Of a stretch of DNA of 13,338 bases, positions 5,725 through 13,239 are shown in pieces. Within the stretch, counting starts at the first letter, position 1, and each line of letters opens with the position of its first letter. Location of the stretch: contig JAEORY010000060.1 of the NCBI GenBank assembly GCA_016840645.1, forward strand, positions 1-13,338, read 5' to 3'. The position numbers and the translations under genes are program-made. The notes under the pieces are model-generated. The model did no database searches and was not told where the DNA came from. It saw only the letters and a list, made by a program, of their open reading frames with translations. This stretch comes from Candidatus Borrarchaeota archaeon. GTDB taxonomy: Archaea > Asgardarchaeota > Sifarchaeia > Borrarchaeales > Borrarchaeaceae.

Positions 5725-6561
5725 ATGACAACTTCACTATTCACTGAAATTGTTTCTGGACTACATAAGAACGCCCCTGATGCATCTCCAGAAGATTTAA
5801 CAAATATCCTTATAAAAGTAATTGAGAAAGATATTCTTCCAGCCGCTATAAAGAATATGAAATTGCCAAGACCTCCTTCCCCTTTAGAAATTAAGCGAGA
5901 GCAATTATATCTGAAACGAATGCCAAAGAGATTTAGGAATTTATCAACCACCTTAAAGGAAAAACTAATACGCGAATTTGATTATATTAAACATCAATTG
6001 AATGGTAGGGAAACAGATAATCCCTCTTTTGTTCCTGATTTTTTTGTTACAGATTTTGACACTCTAAGAATCCCTGTTGATTTAACATTTAAATCTTCTA
6101 TTCAAGTTACTTCTCCAAAAAAAGATGGACTATCAAGAGAATCTATACTAGAGGAGTTAACTGTAAGTCCATATATTAAATCTGTAAAGGAAAAAGACAA
6201 AGAATTTCCAAAATTCATTATTACAGAAGAAATTCAAAATAAAATTGCTTCTGATTTGCTTTTGAGAGAGATTTTTAGAATTATTGAAATTAAAATCAAA
6301 GATTTTGTTACTACATTCCCATCTAGGATAGATCTCACTGTAGCTCTTCATAAAGACCTAGAACTTCCTGAATGGGAAAAAACAGTGATTACAATAAGTG
6401 CAATAAACTTTGATTTCGATCGAAAAATGATTCTATGGGAAATTCTTGATTCAAAAGTTCGGAGTTCTCTTAAGGAAATGATGGACCATGCAAGCCCCTC
6501 TGAAAGACCAAAAATTGAAGACTTCAACAGAAATCTATTCACCCATATGGAACTAGAGTGA
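5725..6561 (+). CDS. Unknown protein, second gene of the HEPN operon
   Basis: A 278-residue soluble protein of no family I recognise. The N-terminal part (1-95) is helical with a basic, proline-rich patch KNMKLPRPPSP at 43-53 and KRMPKRFR at 64-71. The middle (96-130) is strand-rich with PDFFVTDFDTLRIPVDLTFKS. The C-terminal part alternates helices with strands RIDLTVALH and KTVITISAINFDFD. DFDTLRIPVDLTFK loosely recalls a nuclease D...x-K arrangement, but spacing and the acidic/lysine triad are not convincing, so I do not call one. AGGAAA precedes ATG 5725. It starts 12 bases after the first gene and ends 10 bases before the HEPN gene. Confidence 0.8.
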   Translation: MTTSLFTEIVSGLHKNAPDASPEDLTNILIKVIEKDILPAAIKNMKLPRPPSPLEIKREQLYLKRMPKRFRNLSTTLKEKLIREFDYIKHQLNGRETDNPSFVPDFFVTDFDTLRIPVDLTFKSSIQVTSPKKDGLSRESILEELTVSPYIKSVKEKDKEFPKFIITEEIQNKIASDLLLREIFRIIEIKIKDFVTTFPSRIDLTVALHKDLELPEWEKTVITISAINFDFDRKMILWEILDSKVRSSLKEMMDHASPSERPKIEDFNRNLFTHMELE

Positions 6562-6571
6562 GTGAGAGAGA

Positions 6572-6928
6572 TTGTTTGATCCTAGGCAATTTTTGGATCT
6601 TGCGGATGCCTTGTTAGATGATTCAAAGTATGAAAAACAGGGTAGAATCAGAACTTGCATAGGAAGGGCGTATTATGCGGCATTCTTGTTGTCAATGAAA
6701 AAACTGCAGGAAATTGGACACTCATTCCGTGAGGTTGATAGGCTACATAAAGATGTAATTAGCACTTTAATGAATGAAAAAAAACATTTTATCAGTAGTC
6801 AGCTAGATAAACTTCGTGAATATAGAGTTAATGCAGATTATAAAATGAAATCGAAAATAACGAGTGAACTGGGCAAAAGATGTATTATGCTTTCCAGAAA
6901 GATCATGCACTCAATCGAACAAATTTAA
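6572..6928 (+). CDS. HEPN domain protein (UPF0332-like)
   Basis: This is a 118-residue single-domain HEPN protein. The family signature RIRTCIGRAYYAAFLL is at 25-40, and the second helical motif LREYRVNADYKMK at 81-93 matches the L-R-x-x-R-x-x-A-D-Y pattern of UPF0332. Many HEPN proteins are RNases of toxin-antitoxin or defence systems, but here Arg85 is not followed by the histidine of the R-x4-6-H motif. RNase activity is therefore uncertain and a binding or assembly role is equally possible. TTG at 6572 is the start, 10 bases after the previous stop, with GTGAG between. HEPN proteins usually pair with a minimal nucleotidyltransferase; none is present here. Confidence 0.85.
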   Translation: MFDPRQFLDLADALLDDSKYEKQGRIRTCIGRAYYAAFLLSMKKLQEIGHSFREVDRLHKDVISTLMNEKKHFISSQLDKLREYRVNADYKMKSKITSELGKRCIMLSRKIMHSIEQI

Positions 6929-7173
6929 ATCAAGAATTTCATCATCATGCATTACATCTTAATGTTTAGGAGGTTTTGATATTTTCTTAGTAGATTCCTC
7001 TTGTTTCAGTTTCAATCATTACAACAAAACTTACAGGAGCTATATATTATTTGTCAAATTTTTTGACTTCATTTGAGAGGAATAAGACACTTATCTTTTA
7101 AAGAAAAATTAATTTGTATCTCTGGGCCAGATACTAGTTAATTGACTTAGAAAGCAAATCGAGTTGTGCTTTT
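6929..7173 (+). other. Leader between HEPN gene and DNA methyltransferase
   Basis: No gene is evident. It holds AGGAGG at 6969-6974 followed only by a four-codon frame, a TATATATTATT run at 7041-7051 that may be the methyltransferase promoter, and GTCAAA-TTT-TTTGAC (7053-7067). It also holds one arm of the inverted repeat that covers the methyltransferase start. Confidence 0.45.
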
Positions 7174-7189
7174 TTGATAGAAACTGAAA
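7004..7189 (+). repeat. Inverted repeat over the methyltransferase start codon
   Basis: TTTCAGTTTCAATCA (7004-7018) is the reverse complement of TGATAGAAACTGAAA (7175-7189) at 14 of 15 positions. Similarity continues loosely outward: TAGATT at 6991-6996 answers AATCTA at 7200-7205. The right arm begins within the TTG start codon (7174-7176). Confidence 0.6.
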
Positions 7190-8355
7190 TTCGAGAAGAA
7201 ATCTATGATAGTATTCCAAAGGAAGAATGGGACATTAGAGATACTATCCCACAATTAGCTTATCTCACTCACAATTATTTAAGATATTACGGGAAATACA
7301 TTCCTCCTATCGCAACAAATCTAATAAAAAGATATACTGAAAGAAAAGACGTTATCTTAGATAATTTCGCGGGTTGTGGTACGGGTTTAGTGGAAGCAAA
7401 GTTGCATGGACGAAATTCAATTGGAGTAGAGATCAACCAATTAGGGGTACTAGCCTCCAAGGTAAAAACAACTGTGATAGAGCCACAGAAACTAACAAGT
7501 ATCTACAAAGATATCTTAGAAAATGCCTCTCAAGGTATTTCAAAACTTTTAGAAAACGGTAATGATGTAATGCTATCTATACCATCTAAAGAAGCTTTTC
7601 CATCAATTGATAAATGGTTTTTAAAAAGGCAAAAAAATCACCTAGGCGTTTTAAGACAGCATATTTTTAATTTAGACGAAGATGATATTATCAAAGATTT
7701 TTTCAGACTTGCATTTGGTGCTATCATTCGCCGTTGTAGCAATGCATATGACGGCGAGGTGAGACCTCACATCAATAAGAACAAGAAACCCCGCCCAGTT
7801 CTCGCAGCATTTAAAGACAAAGTTGAAGACATGATTCAAAGAATGGAGGCATTCTCTCAAGAAGCATCAAAAGATGTGTGTGCGAAAATATTTCATCACG
7901 ACAGCCGTGACTTGCGGGAAATTGTAGAAGACGAGAGTATTGATTTGATAATTTCTCATCCTCCTTATCTTAACGCTTTTGATTATGCACCCGTTTTCAA
8001 ACCAACAATGCATTGGTTGGGTCTTGGATATTCAGCAACTAGAAAAGAAGAAATTCGCGCTTGGCCAGCTACAAATAAAAACTTAGTGGATAGATACTTT
8101 TCAGACCTAGACAAATGCCTAGCTGAAATGTACAGAGTTATGAAACCGAATGGAAAATGTTGCGTTGTAATAGGAGACTGTACAATTAAAAAAAAGCCCT
8201 TAGCCACGCATAAAGTAATACTCAACTTGGCGACTGATAAGGGTTTCAAGATAGAGCGAATTTTCTCTCGTAAACCCTGGTATACCACTGGTAGATATTC
8301 ATACGATCCAAGATCGCTAAAAAAAGAGTATATTCTTGTTTTTGGTTTGAATTAG
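7174..8355 (+). CDS. Site-specific DNA methyltransferase (amino-methyltransferase class)
   Basis: It transfers a methyl group from S-adenosylmethionine to a base amino group in DNA. The AdoMet motif I DNFAGCGTG lies at 63-71, followed by GVEIN (84-88, motif II) and HDSRDL (242-247, motif III). The catalytic motif IV is SHPPY at 261-265 and the later core strands are YRVMKPNGKCCVVIGD (320-335). Motif I precedes motif IV, unlike the beta-class order. Residues between 105 and 235 probably carry the target-recognition region. Histidine replaces the usual D/N/S before PPY, so N6-adenine versus N4-cytosine cannot be told. Start TTG 7174 is the only usual codon after the upstream stop at 7135; no ribosome binding site is visible. 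No recognisable endonuclease gene is adjacent. Confidence 0.88.
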   Translation: MIETEIREEIYDSIPKEEWDIRDTIPQLAYLTHNYLRYYGKYIPPIATNLIKRYTERKDVILDNFAGCGTGLVEAKLHGRNSIGVEINQLGVLASKVKTTVIEPQKLTSIYKDILENASQGISKLLENGNDVMLSIPSKEAFPSIDKWFLKRQKNHLGVLRQHIFNLDEDDIIKDFFRLAFGAIIRRCSNAYDGEVRPHINKNKKPRPVLAAFKDKVEDMIQRMEAFSQEASKDVCAKIFHHDSRDLREIVEDESIDLIISHPPYLNAFDYAPVFKPTMHWLGLGYSATRKEEIRAWPATNKNLVDRYFSDLDKCLAEMYRVMKPNGKCCVVIGDCTIKKKPLATHKVILNLATDKGFKIERIFSRKPWYTTGRYSYDPRSLKKEYILVFGLN

Positions 8356-8384
8356 GTCTAACTCATCTATGGGAAAAATGGAGA

Positions 8385-11300
8385 TTACTCACACTTTGAT
8401 GCTCCGCATGACTTACAGATTAGACAGCCTTCTTCGTGAACAAGTTGTCCTCCGCAGTCAGGACAAATACCAAAATATGATTTCATAACAGGTTTTTCAT
8501 CAGAATCTTCTATTTCGTGTCTTTCGATATATCGAGAAAGTGCCTTGCCAATTGCATCAGGACACGAGAGAATCAACGTACCTTCATCCCAAGACGCTGA
8601 GGGACAACGTATTTCTCGTAGTTGTTTAACGATTGATTCAATTTTTACACCTGAACGAAGAGATAACGAAATTAGACGACTGATTGCCTCCGATTGGGCA
8701 CTAGGACACCCTCCAGAGTGTCCAAGCGTTGAAAATACCTCAAAAAGCCCCTCGTTATCAGCGTTGATGGTAACATAGAGGTTTCCGCATCCAGTTCTTA
8801 TTCTTTCCGTCTCACCTACAGTCACAGAAGGTCTAGTGCGCGGTGCGAGAATATCTTTTTCAGGAGTCTCTTCAATCTTACCTATATTCACAACTGCTTC
8901 TCTACTGCCATAACGAAACACAGTTACACCTTTACAACCCAGTTCATATGCAGTCATAAATACAGTTGCTACATCAGACTTTGTGGCCTCTTGCGGCATG
9001 TTTACGGTTTTTGAAACAGCATTGTCAGTATAATTCTGAAAGGCAGCCTGCATACGCACATGCCATTCTGGTGAGATATCATGTGCTGTGACAAAAATTC
9101 TACGAATGTGCTCAGGAATTTCATCTATATTTTGAATAGGTCCTTGTTCTGCAATTTTTTGCATTAAATCTTGACTGTAAATGCTTTCTTCTTTTGCAAT
9201 GCTTTCAAAGTACGAGTTGACAGTTACGAGTTTTTCACCATCCATTACTTTCTTGAAGTAGCTTACAGCAAATAGAGGTTCAATTCCACTTGAACAATCT
9301 GCTATCATGCTAATAGTTCCAGTAGGAGCTATGGTGGTAACTGTCGCGTTACGTAGTGGGGGTGAATCCTTGTAGATACTATCTTCGAAACTTGGAAATT
9401 GACCACGTTCCTTAGCTAAGTCTTCAGATGCTTTGCGGCCTTCTTCTGAAATAAACTTCATGATTTTTTCTGCAAGTTCAAGAGCATCTAGTGAATCATA
9501 AGGAATTCTCAATTGAATTAGTAAATCTGCCCATCCCATAACGCCTAAACCAATCTTTCTATTTTCTTTAGTCATTTTTTCAATTTCTGGGAGTGGATAG
9601 TTGTTCATATCAATCACATTATCGAGAAATCTTACTGAAAGTCTAACCACTCTCTTCAATTCCTCATAATCAACTGTGTAATGTTCGTTTTCTTGTTTAA
9701 CCATCTTTGCAAGATTGATGGAACCTAAATTGCAGCTCTCCATTGGGAGCAACAACTGCTCGCCGCAGTTTTTAGTTTTAATGAATTTTACTTTTTTTCT
9801 ATTTTCACTCTTTGACTCGAAGCCGCCAATGAAAAATGAATGAAAATCATCTACTGTCCCATTATATACATCTTCTTTGCCTAGATATTCAATTGATACA
9901 ATTTTATGATTGTACATCATTGCGGCGTCTTTTAATTCTTTGTAAGTCTTAAAACCAAATTTTGTTCCTATTCTAAAAGTAACTTTAGATTCCTTGCAGA
10001 AATCTTCCCATTCTTTCTTAAAGGGAACTCTTTCTAACTTATCTGATAATTCAATGTATTTTTCAAGTTGTTGCTCTTTATTCCGTCTTGCTCTCTCTTT
10101 GTAAGCTTTTCTTACGCCTTCTACTCTTTTTTCGAAAATTGAGTCTTCTGAATTCAAGAAGTTCATAAAGCATTCTTTGCTACAAAATCCAATCTCTCTT
10201 TTACTAAAACTAATTGGAAACTCACGTCCACAATTTTCACAGGTTTTTTTGACCATAACACTATTTCCTTCTAAATAACAGTACAGATTTGTTTTTTCTC
10301 TACATTCTTCTAATTTACGTAAGGCTCTTTTATGAAAACCCTTTTCTGCAGTTTTTCGATAGTTCTCGTCATTCCAGAGTTTTTTCATTCTTTCTGAAAA
10401 AGCGTTTCTTACTTCAGGGTTGGCGAATAATTCTCTAGATTTTTCTCCAATTTTTCTTTTCGTTTCTTCTGAGTGGCGCTTACCATAAAGAGGATTATTT
10501 TCACCTTTAGTATTATAAAACGGATTTTCTGCTTTATATTTTTCCCAAGCTTCCTTATTCTGCTTTATCTTGTAGAGCGGATTGTTCTTACCCTTTATTG
10601 AACGGCTATGAAGATGATCATGTTCACTGATTTTAAGAATTTCAAGATTAGCGGGTGAATTATTTATTGAATTGAAATCACTGTGATGGACCACACAGTC
10701 TTCAGATATTTCTTTATCATTATTAAGAAAAAACCTGGCAATGATATTGTGTTCTGATTTATCCGATATTCCTCTATTATACATCCTCCAGTATTTTTTT
10801 GACCTATTTTTTGTGTATTTTCCTTTTTGCCATTGTAATACTTTAGTTAAAACATGAAGACTATCGCCTTGTTTTAACTCGTCTGTACGTTTACTATTCC
10901 CGTCTCTAAGGTAAAATACATGATTTTTAGTTGCTTTAAGAACATTTCCTGAATCTAAAGTAATTTTGTAGACAGGAACATTCTTTTCAGTAAGTCGAGG
11001 TCTTCGCATATATCTAACAACAATTTTGCCGTTATTATTTTCTGTGAAGACAGGAACATCTTTACCCTCATTAACCAGTTTTTCAATAGGAACTGTTCCT
11101 CTTCCATCTGCTGTTGCAATTAATGTATCTCCTGTCAAACAAGGATTAGTGCTCTCGTAATTTCCTAAGGCAGGGGTAGGATTAAATTGATTAGCTCGAT
11201 CTATAAAGAATAATCCGGGCTCTCCGTTTGTCCAGGCCTGTATAACCAACAAATCGAATACATCTTTTGCATCTAGAGTTTCAACTACTTTTTTTGTGCG

Positions 11301-11954
11301 AGGATTTGTTAAATTATACTTCCGATCAGTTTTTACTGCTTTCATAAACTCATCAGTTGCTGCGACTGAAATATTGAAGTTAGTTAGTTCCGTTAGGTCA
11401 CTTTTCGAAGTAATAAATTCGATAATATCCGGGTGATCTACGCGGAGAATACCCATATTAGCGCCCCTACGCTTACCTCCTTGCTTTATTATTTCAGTAC
11501 TCGCATTAAAAACCTTCATAAAAGATATAGGACCAGAAGCTATACCGCCAGTCGTTTTTACTACATCATTTTTCGGACGGAGTCGAGAAAAGCTAAATCC
11601 CGTCCCTCCTCCACTCTTATGGATCTTAGCAGTAGATTTAATGGCGTCAAAGATGCTATCAATAGAATCTTCAATCGGTAGGACAAAGCAAGCTGACAAT
11701 TGTTGCACATGACTTATTCCTGCGTTCATAAGCGTCGGAGAGTTAGGGAGAAACTTAAAGGAAGTCATTATTTCATAAAAATCTAATCCCATTCGTTCAA
11801 CATCGCCGCCATAAAGTGCCTCCGCAGAAGCTATATTATTAGCGACACGACTAAACATTTCCTCAGGTGTTTCAATTAGTTCCCTTTTCTCGTTCTTGGC
11901 CAAATAGCGGCGCTCGAGAATTTTTAGTGAATTTTCAGATAAACTTAAAGTCAA
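8385..11954 (-). CDS. nrdJ: Adenosylcobalamin-dependent (class II) ribonucleotide reductase with intein
   Basis: It reduces ribonucleotides to deoxyribonucleotides with a cobalamin-made thiyl radical. The precursor has 1189 residues; removing the intein (272-729) leaves 731. Cys89 in QLSACFVLP and Cys741 in ESCNLGSINL are the redox pair, and N270-P-C730-G-E732 holds the radical cysteine with its Asn and Glu partners. ATTIAPTGTIS-like residues appear as TVTTIAPTGTISMIA at 871-885. A TSCPD-like domain (about 1053-1145, with TGCGNLYV and HSGGCPSA) and a Cys-rich tail (CPDCGG, CLICKSCG, KC) complete the class II layout. There is no N-terminal ATP-cone. TTG 11954 follows GGTGAGGG by six bases. It needs no oxygen, so it suits an anaerobe or facultative host. 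Confidence 0.95.
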   Translation of the reverse strand: MTLSLSENSLKILERRYLAKNEKRELIETPEEMFSRVANNIASAEALYGGDVERMGLDFYEIMTSFKFLPNSPTLMNAGISHVQQLSACFVLPIEDSIDSIFDAIKSTAKIHKSGGGTGFSFSRLRPKNDVVKTTGGIASGPISFMKVFNASTEIIKQGGKRRGANMGILRVDHPDIIEFITSKSDLTELTNFNISVAATDEFMKAVKTDRKYNLTNPRTKKVVETLDAKDVFDLLVIQAWTNGEPGLFFIDRANQFNPTPALGNYESTNPCLTGDTLIATADGRGTVPIEKLVNEGKDVPVFTENNNGKIVVRYMRRPRLTEKNVPVYKITLDSGNVLKATKNHVFYLRDGNSKRTDELKQGDSLHVLTKVLQWQKGKYTKNRSKKYWRMYNRGISDKSEHNIIARFFLNNDKEISEDCVVHHSDFNSINNSPANLEILKISEHDHLHSRSIKGKNNPLYKIKQNKEAWEKYKAENPFYNTKGENNPLYGKRHSEETKRKIGEKSRELFANPEVRNAFSERMKKLWNDENYRKTAEKGFHKRALRKLEECREKTNLYCYLEGNSVMVKKTCENCGREFPISFSKREIGFCSKECFMNFLNSEDSIFEKRVEGVRKAYKERARRNKEQQLEKYIELSDKLERVPFKKEWEDFCKESKVTFRIGTKFGFKTYKELKDAAMMYNHKIVSIEYLGKEDVYNGTVDDFHSFFIGGFESKSENRKKVKFIKTKNCGEQLLLPMESCNLGSINLAKMVKQENEHYTVDYEELKRVVRLSVRFLDNVIDMNNYPLPEIEKMTKENRKIGLGVMGWADLLIQLRIPYDSLDALELAEKIMKFISEEGRKASEDLAKERGQFPSFEDSIYKDSPPLRNATVTTIAPTGTISMIADCSSGIEPLFAVSYFKKVMDGEKLVTVNSYFESIAKEESIYSQDLMQKIAEQGPIQNIDEIPEHIRRIFVTAHDISPEWHVRMQAAFQNYTDNAVSKTVNMPQEATKSDVATVFMTAYELGCKGVTVFRYGSREAVVNIGKIEETPEKDILAPRTRPSVTVGETERIRTGCGNLYVTINADNEGLFEVFSTLGHSGGCPSAQSEAISRLISLSLRSGVKIESIVKQLREIRCPSASWDEGTLILSCPDAIGKALSRYIERHEIEDSDEKPVMKSYFGICPDCGGQLVHEEGCLICKSCGASKCE
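9768..11141 (-). mobile_element. Intein with HNH homing endonuclease and NUMOD3 repeats, inside nrdJ
   Basis: The 458-residue intein (precursor residues 272-729) interrupts NP|CGEQ of nrdJ. It starts with Cys272 (CLTGDTLIATADG, block A), has ATKNHVFYL (block B), and ends with VYNGTVDDFHSFFIGG (block F) and Asn729. HNH endonuclease residues are DCVVHHSDFNSINNSPANLEIL (420-441) followed by EHDHLHS. Two NUMOD3-like DNA-binding repeats start KGKNNPLYK (454) and KGENNPLYG (483). A CENCG...FCSKEC zinc-finger-like pair follows at 572-595. The coding sequence looks more AT-rich than the flanking extein. Block G is unusual: the residue before the final Asn is Lys, not His, and about 18 residues lie between FFIGG and Asn729. 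Confidence 0.9.
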
Positions 11955-11984
11955 TTTTTTCCCTCACCAATACTATGATTCTTG

Positions 11985-11994
11985 ATTTAATAAA
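11985..11994 (-). promoter_or_regulatory. TATA-like box upstream of nrdJ
   Basis: On the minus strand TTTATTAAAT lies about 31 bases before the TTG start. A start site at the usual distance would leave only a very short leader overlapping GGTGAGGG, so transcription may start slightly further upstream. Confidence 0.25.
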
Positions 11995-12106
11995 CATTCT
12001 TTTAGGAAAATGGAGTTGGGGTTACAATCACACTATTTAGAGATACCGTCATTTTACATGATAAACAAATAGTACTAGATTTGTCGGGCTTTAAGACCTT
12101 TTATTC

Positions 12107-12122
12107 AACCAATAAATTGGTT
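12107..12122 (-). terminator. Hairpin after the membrane-protein gene
   Basis: AACCAA-TAAA-TTGGTT is a perfect six-base-pair stem 25 bases beyond the stop of the minus-strand membrane-protein gene. No strong T-run follows on that strand, so it may protect an RNA end rather than terminate by itself. Confidence 0.3.
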
Positions 12123-12147
12123 TCAATTAGATATAACAGTAAAGTGA

Positions 12148-12858
12148 CTAAACAATCCATGATTTAATCAATTCAATGGCATAAGAAGAAATAGTAAAGC
12201 CTACATTCACCAAAAAAGATTCATCGACATAAAGTAGCAGTAAATTGTATCCAAAAATCAACAAAATCTGAGTAACAGAGGTCTTGAATAGAAAATCAAG
12301 TAAATTATCCAGTTTATAACTAGGGCGAGTTTTTTCAAACTTCTTGACGTCACTTCCTCGTTTAATCAAACGTAGACGCTTTTCATATTCCGTCTCTACT
12401 TCTTTTAAGGCGACTCTAACCTCTTTAAGAATTGTTAGTACAAAAAGACTGGAATAGAAACCACTAATGATGGTTCGAATATTTCTTGAGAAAAAAAGTT
12501 GGGCACGAGCGCCGAAGATACCTTCTGCAAGTGAAAAACTATATGAAATTGATGCTAGCGCTAAGAACAAGTAGAAAATGATCTGAAAGAGAATAAGATT
12601 TTTTCGTTTTTCAAGTTTTTCTACTTTGGCATGAACAACAGTCACAGCAAGAAAACAACAAAAAACACCGAACAGGAAAACTAAGATGAATAAACCAATT
12701 CCTAGGGCTTCTATTAAAAGACTTAAACCAAATCGGGAAGCGGAACTTGATGCTACAGTGTAGTATTTCAAACTATGATATGCCGTCAGAACTAGAAGAA
12801 TAAAGAAAGCCCAAATTCTGATGCGATCATACCATAATTTTCCTCTTCTTACATCCAC
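12148..12858 (-). CDS. Multi-pass membrane protein of unknown function
   Basis: A 236-residue protein with about five hydrophobic segments, roughly residues 14-32, 45-77, 88-110, 127-145 and 187-211, plus a short amphipathic C-terminal stretch. A highly charged stretch at 146-176 (KEVRVALKEVETEYEKRLRLIKRG) is probably a cytoplasmic helix or coiled coil. There is no cleavable signal peptide and I see no catalytic motif or family match. GTG 12858 is the start because GGTG lies about eight bases before it; the overlapping ATG leads straight to a stop. It reads in the same direction as nrdJ but about 190 bases upstream, so a separate transcript is likely. Confidence 0.75.
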   Translation of the reverse strand: MDVRRGKLWYDRIRIWAFFILLVLTAYHSLKYYTVASSSASRFGLSLLIEALGIGLFILVFLFGVFCCFLAVTVVHAKVEKLEKRKNLILFQIIFYLFLALASISYSFSLAEGIFGARAQLFFSRNIRTIISGFYSSLFVLTILKEVRVALKEVETEYEKRLRLIKRGSDVKKFEKTRPSYKLDNLLDFLFKTSVTQILLIFGYNLLLLYVDESFLVNVGFTISSYAIELIKSWIV

Positions 12859-12927
12859 GCTTTTTGCACCTTTAAGATCTTTTAATCACACGATTGATGC
12901 CCCGATGTGCGCAAAAAAGGCAGATCC

Positions 12928-13043
12928 ATGTTTCAAGAATGAACTTCGGAAAGGAAGATGATGATTTTTCTTCTAAAAACTTAAATAAGACAGAGAGAGA
13001 ACTTGCCGCGTATTTTAGACACTGCTAATCATTCTTGAAGCAT
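12928..13043. repeat. 116-base segment bounded by 15-base inverted repeats
   Basis: ATGTTTCAAGAATGA (12928-12942) and TCATTCTTGAAGCAT (13029-13043) are reverse complements at 14 of 15 positions; the odd one is a G-U pair if transcribed. A T5 run overlaps the end of the right arm (13043-13047). It may be a small RNA with a long closing stem or a miniature inverted-repeat element. I saw no target-site duplication. Confidence 0.5.
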
Positions 13044-13170
13044 TTTTAAATAATGGTGTATAAGAAACTCATCCAATACTTATAAAGTCCTCGTTTCACA
13101 TAAAAACTTGTTACATAACTAGGATATACGAACGATAAGAAACTTCAAATGACAATAAAGTTCGATTTAA

Positions 13171-13180
13171 TTATAAAAAA
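13171..13180 (+). promoter_or_regulatory. TATA-box candidate for the metallo-beta-lactamase-fold gene
   Basis: TTATAAAAAA lies about 65 bases before the ATG at 13240, which would give a leader of about 40 bases containing the TTGGAG ribosome binding site at 13225-13230. Confidence 0.35.
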
Positions 13181-13239
13181 CAAACTAAAAATTGTATTAA
13201 ATACGCTCTTGGATTTTCAATGTATTGGAGCACTGCACG

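Larger units (their letters stand above)
12859..13239. other. Intergenic region between divergent membrane-protein and metallo-beta-lactamase genes
   Basis: No convincing gene is present. It holds the short segment bounded by 15-base inverted repeats (12928-13043) and a TTATAAAAAA run at 13171-13180 that is a fair TATA box for the gene starting at 13240. A 29-codon frame starting at 12939 lies between the repeats but has no ribosome binding site. Confidence 0.5.

Noticed and set aside
6969..6992. Small gene after AGGAGG downstream of the HEPN gene
   Set aside because: The following TTG/ATA frame stops after four codons.
8545..8778. Plus-strand open frame opposite nrdJ
   Set aside because: It is antisense to the conserved TSCPD-like domain and has no ribosome binding site.
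11433..11681. Plus-strand open frame opposite the N-terminal part of nrdJ
   Set aside because: It is a shadow of a strongly conserved gene on the other strand.
12939..13028. 29-codon frame MNFGKEDDDF...AAYFRHC inside the inverted-repeat segment
   Set aside because: It has no ribosome binding site, is very short, and its start codon lies in the repeat arm; coding is possible but unsupported.
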